Assembly (NCBI GenBank): GCA_902783295.1
Contig: CACZQT010000212.1
Location: 1-9,757, forward strand
Length of the DNA stretch: 9,757 bases
Reading direction: 5' to 3'
DNA from: an uncultured Lachnospiraceae bacterium
GTDB taxonomy: Bacteria; Bacillota; Clostridia; Lachnospirales; Lachnospiraceae
Below are positions 6,850 to 9,757 of the stretch, one piece after another. Under the pieces are notes generated by a model. The model saw nothing but the letters and a program-made list of their open reading frames with translations, was not told the DNA's origin and ran no database searches. The translations under genes were made by a program, and so were the position numbers. Position 1 is the stretch's first letter. Every line of letters begins with the position of its first letter.

Positions 6850-6883
6850 AACCGGGCGGGGCCTGTCCTCGCCCGGTTCTTTT
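6850..6883 (+). terminator. Intrinsic terminator between binding-protein and permease genes
   Basis: AACCGGGCG (6850-6858) pairs with CGCCCGGTT (6870-6878). The stem extends inward by G-U, G-C and G-C pairs to a 5-nt loop CCTGT, giving 12 pairs, and is followed by CTTTTA (6879-6884). It starts 12 nt after the binding-protein stop. The short U-tract suggests partial read-through into the permease genes, which have no convincing promoter of their own. Confidence 0.85.
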
Positions 6884-6896
6884 ATCGAATTCCGCT

Positions 6897-6927
6897 GCGG
6901 CGGTCTGGCCCGCGGAGCGGGTGCCGC
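6897..6927 (+). other. Second GC-rich hairpin between terminator and first permease
   Basis: CCCGC (6909-6913) pairs with GCGGG (6917-6921) around GGA, and GCGGC (6897-6901) can pair outside it with GCCGC (6923-6927), leaving a 7-nt by 1-nt internal loop. There is no U-tract. It could protect the 5' end of a processed permease transcript. The local base composition is GC-rich, so some pairing is expected by chance. Confidence 0.35.
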
Positions 6928-6979
6928 GCCTTGTGCCTGGCAGCCGGGAAAAATCTGATTCTGAAACATGATGGGGAGT

Positions 6980-6983
6980 GGAG
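6980..6983 (+). promoter_or_regulatory. Ribosome binding site that decides the first permease start
   Basis: GGAG lies 6 nt before ATG 6990, with a GGGGAG (6973-6978) just upstream as a second, more distant site. These favour ATG 6990 over the in-frame GTG at 6978, which would itself overlap them. Confidence 0.55.
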
Positions 6984-6989
6984 TACGAC

Positions 6990-8453
6990 ATGACTACCGC
7001 AATGAAAGCAGCGCCCGGGAGTACGGCGGCGGACTGGAAAAGATTTGTGATCGTCGCGTTGTGTGTCCTGACGCTGCTGAGCCTGCTGTTTGTCACCCAG
7101 TTGAATGCGGTGGACCGGAAAACGGATGAAGCTGTAAGCTTCACTGGCTTTGACTTTTTACTGGGCAACACACCGGCGGCGGGTAAATCCGCCGGGTCAC
7201 CGCACCCGATGGTGATCGGCGCGATCCTGTTTGCGCTGATAGGCATCGTGGTAGCATTGTTCGCGCCGGACAAGTTTGTTTATTCCATTGTCAGCGGGCT
7301 TTTCCTGGCGGTGACGGTATTTATGTTCCGATTCGATATCACCTATCAGGCGAAAGGTGAGTTTGGCCTTGTAAAGGATTCGCTGGTATTTACCATCGGC
7401 TGGATGGCCGCCATGGGTTTGTCCGTGCTGAACTTGATTGTGGTTGTCTGGCGGAAAACCGGGCGTACCATGGAGCTGCGCGGGCAGCAAATTGCCGCGA
7501 CCCGGGCCAACGCCAACATTCGCTCCAGTTATGCCGTGCCTACTACCAGGTATATCATCCAGCAGGATTTCAAAAAACACTGGCCAATATACCTGATGAT
7601 TCTGCCCACGATCATTTTCTATATCGTGTGGTGCTATGGCCCCATGTATGGTATCCTTATTTCTTTCAACAACTATAAAGCCAAGGGCGGTATTACCGGC
7701 AGCGAATGGGTGGGCTTGCAGTGGTTCCGTGATTTCTTCCGCTCCGCATACGCATACCGTACCATCCGTAACACGCTGCTGATCAGCTTTTATAACCTGC
7801 TGGTGGGTTTCCCCGCGCCGATTATTCTGGCGCTGCTGCTCAATGAAATGCGGGCAATGAAGTATAAACGGGTGGTGCAAACAGTTACCTATATGCCCTA
7901 CTTCATTTCCCTGGTGGTGTTGTGCGGTATTCTGACAGACTTTTGCTCCACGACCGGTCTGTTCGGCGAAATACAAAAAATGCTCGGGGTAGAAAACCCA
8001 GCCAATCTGCTGGGTGACGCGAAATATTTCCGTGCGGTGTATGTCGGGTCGGAGGTATGGCAGCGGCTGGGCTGGGATTCCATTATCTTCCTTTCCGCTC
8101 TGTCTGCCATTGACCAGGAGCAATATGAGGCGGCTACCCTGGATGGGGCTGGCAAGTTCAAGCAGGTGCTCCATGTAACGTTGCCCGGCATTCTGCCTAC
8201 CATTTCCATCTTGCTCATTCTCCGCATCGGTTCCCTGATGAGCGTGGGATATGAGAAGATCATTCTGATTTACAACGGTCTGACTTATGAAACGGCTGAT
8301 GTGGTTTCCACTTATGTATATCGCAAAGGTATCGTGGATGCCAATTTCTCCTTTTCCACGGCAGTCAACCTGTTTAATTCTGTGATTAACTTCCTCCTGG
8401 TGGTTTTCGCTAACCGGATGAGCGCCTTGCTCACCGAAAACAGTCTGTGGTAA
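6990..8453 (+). CDS. CUT1 sugar ABC transporter permease (LplB/YteP-like) with N-terminal membrane extension
   Basis: This 487-residue protein is one of the two channel subunits of the importer. The conserved permease core begins near residue 194 (DFKKHWPIYLMILP, then YGPMYGILISFNNY) and carries the EAA loop EAATLDGA (380-387) leading to TLPGILP (397-403), the cytoplasmic site that docks on the ATPase. The core alone is about 295 residues, the normal length of LplB-type permeases. Ahead of it lie about 190 extra residues with four more hydrophobic segments (near 18-38, 74-92, 96-114, 130-154) and a charged linker (155-190). Nothing suggests a frameshift: one frame is open throughout and the join is smooth. 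ATG 6990 is chosen from the GGAG site. The gene follows the binding-protein terminator and is 13 nt from the next permease. The core call is sure; the role of the extension is unknown. Confidence 0.9.
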   Translation: MTTAMKAAPGSTAADWKRFVIVALCVLTLLSLLFVTQLNAVDRKTDEAVSFTGFDFLLGNTPAAGKSAGSPHPMVIGAILFALIGIVVALFAPDKFVYSIVSGLFLAVTVFMFRFDITYQAKGEFGLVKDSLVFTIGWMAAMGLSVLNLIVVVWRKTGRTMELRGQQIAATRANANIRSSYAVPTTRYIIQQDFKKHWPIYLMILPTIIFYIVWCYGPMYGILISFNNYKAKGGITGSEWVGLQWFRDFFRSAYAYRTIRNTLLISFYNLLVGFPAPIILALLLNEMRAMKYKRVVQTVTYMPYFISLVVLCGILTDFCSTTGLFGEIQKMLGVENPANLLGDAKYFRAVYVGSEVWQRLGWDSIIFLSALSAIDQEQYEAATLDGAGKFKQVLHVTLPGILPTISILLILRIGSLMSVGYEKIILIYNGLTYETADVVSTYVYRKGIVDANFSFSTAVNLFNSVINFLLVVFANRMSALLTENSLW

Positions 8454-8466
8454 GGGAGGGATCACG

Positions 8467-9366
8467 ATGCAGAAAAGTAAAAAGCTTATGACTCGTGGGG
8501 AAAGAGTCTTCCAGGTTGTCAACAATGTGATCATGGCGATTCTCTGTATCATCTGTGTGTATCCGCTGTGGTACGTGCTGGTGTGCTCCATCAGTGACCC
8601 GGTATTGCTGTATGCCCAGCGCGGGATCATGGTGTGGCCACTGGGCGAATGGTCCTTCCGTGGTTACAAACTGGTGATTGAGAACCCGAACATTCCCATC
8701 GGTTTTCGCAACACACTGATTTATATGGGCGCTGGTACGCTGCTGAATATGTTCCTGACGACTACCGCCGCCTATGGCTTGAGCCGCAAGCACTGTTACT
8801 GGAACGGCATCATCATGAAATTCATCGCATTTACCATGTATTTCCAAGGCGGATTGATTCCGTTCTATCTGATGGTGAAAAACCTGAACCTGCTGAATAC
8901 CTTTAGCGGAATTATATTGCCGGTGGCAGTGAACACCTGGAACCTGGTGGTCATGCGCACCTCCTTTGCCGGCATACCGGACAGCCTGGAGGAAACAGCC
9001 CGTCTGGACGGAGCCAACGACTGGATCATTTTGTGGCGTATCTTCTTTCCGCTGGCGCAGGCAACAATCGCGGTTATTACCCTGTTCTACGCGGTCTACT
9101 GGTGGAACAATTGGTTTAATCCCTCCATCTTCCTGTCAAGCAAGGACAAATATCCCCTGCAGCTGGTGCTGCGTGAAATCCTGCTGAAGAACGATACGTC
9201 TGCTATGACTCAGATTGGATCCGTAGGCCAGAGCCAACAGGAGCAGTTCCGTATGCTGGTGAAATACTGCACCATTATTGTAGCCACGGTACCGATTCTG
9301 GTGGTTTATCCCTTCCTGCAGCGGTATTTTGTGAAGGGTGTTATGATTGGCTCAATCAAAGGATAA
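8467..9366 (+). CDS. CUT1 sugar ABC transporter permease (LplC/YtcP-like)
   Basis: The second channel subunit, 299 residues, is the usual length for the LplC/YtcP group. About six hydrophobic segments are seen (near 17-40, 84-106, 113-136, 144-163, 197-218, 267-285). The ATPase-docking EAA loop reads EETARLDGA (175-183), so the family EAA is here ETA, with the invariant Gly182 and a downstream Pro195. The C-terminus QRYFVKGVMIGSIKG is the signature ending of this family, which shows that the gene is complete. AGGGAGGG at 8453-8460 lies 6 nt before ATG 8467, and the 13-nt gap from the previous permease implies co-translation as a heterodimer. A strong terminator follows 13 nt after the stop, closing the importer unit. 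No importer ATPase gene lies in the window; a shared MsmK/MsmX-type ATPase is the expected partner. Confidence 0.93.
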   Translation: MQKSKKLMTRGERVFQVVNNVIMAILCIICVYPLWYVLVCSISDPVLLYAQRGIMVWPLGEWSFRGYKLVIENPNIPIGFRNTLIYMGAGTLLNMFLTTTAAYGLSRKHCYWNGIIMKFIAFTMYFQGGLIPFYLMVKNLNLLNTFSGIILPVAVNTWNLVVMRTSFAGIPDSLEETARLDGANDWIILWRIFFPLAQATIAVITLFYAVYWWNNWFNPSIFLSSKDKYPLQLVLREILLKNDTSAMTQIGSVGQSQQEQFRMLVKYCTIIVATVPILVVYPFLQRYFVKGVMIGSIKG

Positions 9367-9379
9367 CCCTTCTTTTCCT

Positions 9380-9410
9380 GGGAGCATGCTGAAAATCATG
9401 CTCCCTTTTT
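9380..9410 (+). terminator. Intrinsic terminator closing the importer operon
   Basis: GGGAGCATG (9380-9388) pairs perfectly with CATGCTCCC (9397-9405) around an 8-nt loop, followed directly by TTTTT (9406-9410). This is a textbook intrinsic terminator 13 nt after the permease stop. The glycoside hydrolase gene beyond it is therefore expressed by read-through or from a promoter I cannot identify. Confidence 0.92.
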
Positions 9411-9421
9411 CGGTTAAAACC

Positions 9422-9439
9422 TGTAAACGGAATAAAACA
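9422..9439 (+). promoter_or_regulatory. LacI/CcpA-like operator candidate before the GH2 gene
   Basis: TGTAAACG (9422-9429) matches the left half of the catabolite-responsive element consensus TGWNANCG exactly. The right half is poor at the canonical spacing, although TGT...ACA ends frame an 18-nt segment. It lies 19 nt before the GH2 start codon, where a bound repressor could block transcription. One good half-site is weak evidence. Confidence 0.25.
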
Positions 9440-9458
9440 GCAAGAGAGGAGCTTATTG

Positions 9459-9757
9459 ATGCGTAAACACAGCCTGAATCTGGATTGGAGTTTTCGGGAA
9501 CGGGAGCCGTTTTTTCTGGCGCCGGACAAAGGTGAAGCTCTGCGCATAGATCTGCCGCACGATTTTGTTGTGAACATGCCCCGCAAGGCATCTGCTTTAG
9601 GCGGAGCGCCAAACGGTTTTTTCGGGGATGGCGAAGGCGTTTATGAAAAAAGCCTGACGATACCGGAAGCCTGGGCTGGCAAGCGCCTTATACTGGATAT
9701 TGACGGAGCCTATATGAACGCGGAAGTGTCAGTGGATGGCCGTCTGCTGGCTTTACA
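9459..9757 (+). CDS. Glycoside hydrolase family 2 protein, N-terminal part (cut by window end)
   Basis: The first 99 codons of a gene running off the right edge. The product opens with LNLDWSFRE, then IDLPHDFVV (30-38), a GFFGDGEGVYEKSLTIPEAW segment (53-72), GKRLILDIDGAYMNAEVSVDG (74-94) and RLLAL. This order of DLPHD, G.G.Y.K and the GAYMNAEV strand is the jelly-roll sugar-binding domain at the start of family 2 glycosidases (beta-galactosidase, beta-glucuronidase, beta-mannosidase and relatives). The catalytic barrel with its two Glu residues is outside the window, so the specificity cannot be told. No signal peptide is present, so the enzyme should be cytoplasmic and act on sugars brought in by the importer. 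ATG 9459 has GAGGAG (9446-9451) 7 nt upstream. It lies 92 nt after the permease gene, beyond a terminator. Confidence 0.88.
   Translation, partial: MRKHSLNLDWSFREREPFFLAPDKGEALRIDLPHDFVVNMPRKASALGGAPNGFFGDGEGVYEKSLTIPEAWAGKRLILDIDGAYMNAEVSVDGRLLAL

Noticed and set aside
6931..6959. Possible promoter TTGTGC-17-TCTGAT before the first permease
   Set aside because: Each box matches only three of six consensus bases, so read-through from the upstream promoter is the better explanation.
7197..8630. Minus-strand open frame of 477 codons opposite the permease genes
   Set aside because: It is again in register with the sense permease codons; its His- and Gln-rich product is the typical reverse complement of membrane-protein codons. 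No family is recognisable.

Overview
The window looks like a Gram-positive (Bacillota, probably Clostridia) chromosome with moderately high GC. Nearly all genes read rightward, Shine-Dalgarno sites are strong (AAGGAGG, AGGAGG), promoters are sigma-A-like, and there are two clear U-tailed intrinsic terminators. The secreted solute-binding protein, with an MKK...SFASA|EE signal peptide and no lipobox, is a style I associate with gut Christensenellales-like Clostridia; that placement is inference. No RNA gene, CRISPR array, insertion sequence or prophage feature was seen.

Region 1 (1-257): an unresolved left-edge stretch that may hold the end of another gene, then a near-consensus extended -10 promoter (131-159) driving the first operon.

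Region 2 (258-4933): a tightly packed four-gene operon resembling the GldA-GldF-GldG ABC system of Bacteroidota plus a DUF4340 protein. It encodes an ABC ATPase, a six-helix ABC-2 permease, a membrane-anchored ABC_transp_aux (GldG-like) protein and a single-pass DUF4340 protein. Gene spacings are +1, +5 and -1 nt, so they are almost certainly co-transcribed and probably form one membrane complex. Its substrate is unknown; a role in gliding is not implied here.

Region 3 (4934-5232): an AT-rich intergenic stretch of 299 nt with a TTGACA-17-TATTAT promoter and a leader of about 210 nt that contains a perfect 7-bp hairpin. An 18-nt element with 16 identities to one at the first promoter overlaps this promoter.

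Region 4 (5233-9366): a CUT1-type (LplABC/YtcQ-YteP-YtcP-like) sugar or oligosaccharide importer: binding protein, terminator, permease with an unusual four-helix N-terminal extension, second permease, terminator. No importer ATPase is encoded, so a shared ATPase elsewhere is expected. The terminator after the binding-protein gene probably sets its expression above that of the permeases.

Region 5 (9367-9757): the 5' end of a glycoside hydrolase family 2 gene, cut by the window edge. Together with the importer this suggests uptake of a glycoside followed by its intracellular hydrolysis.
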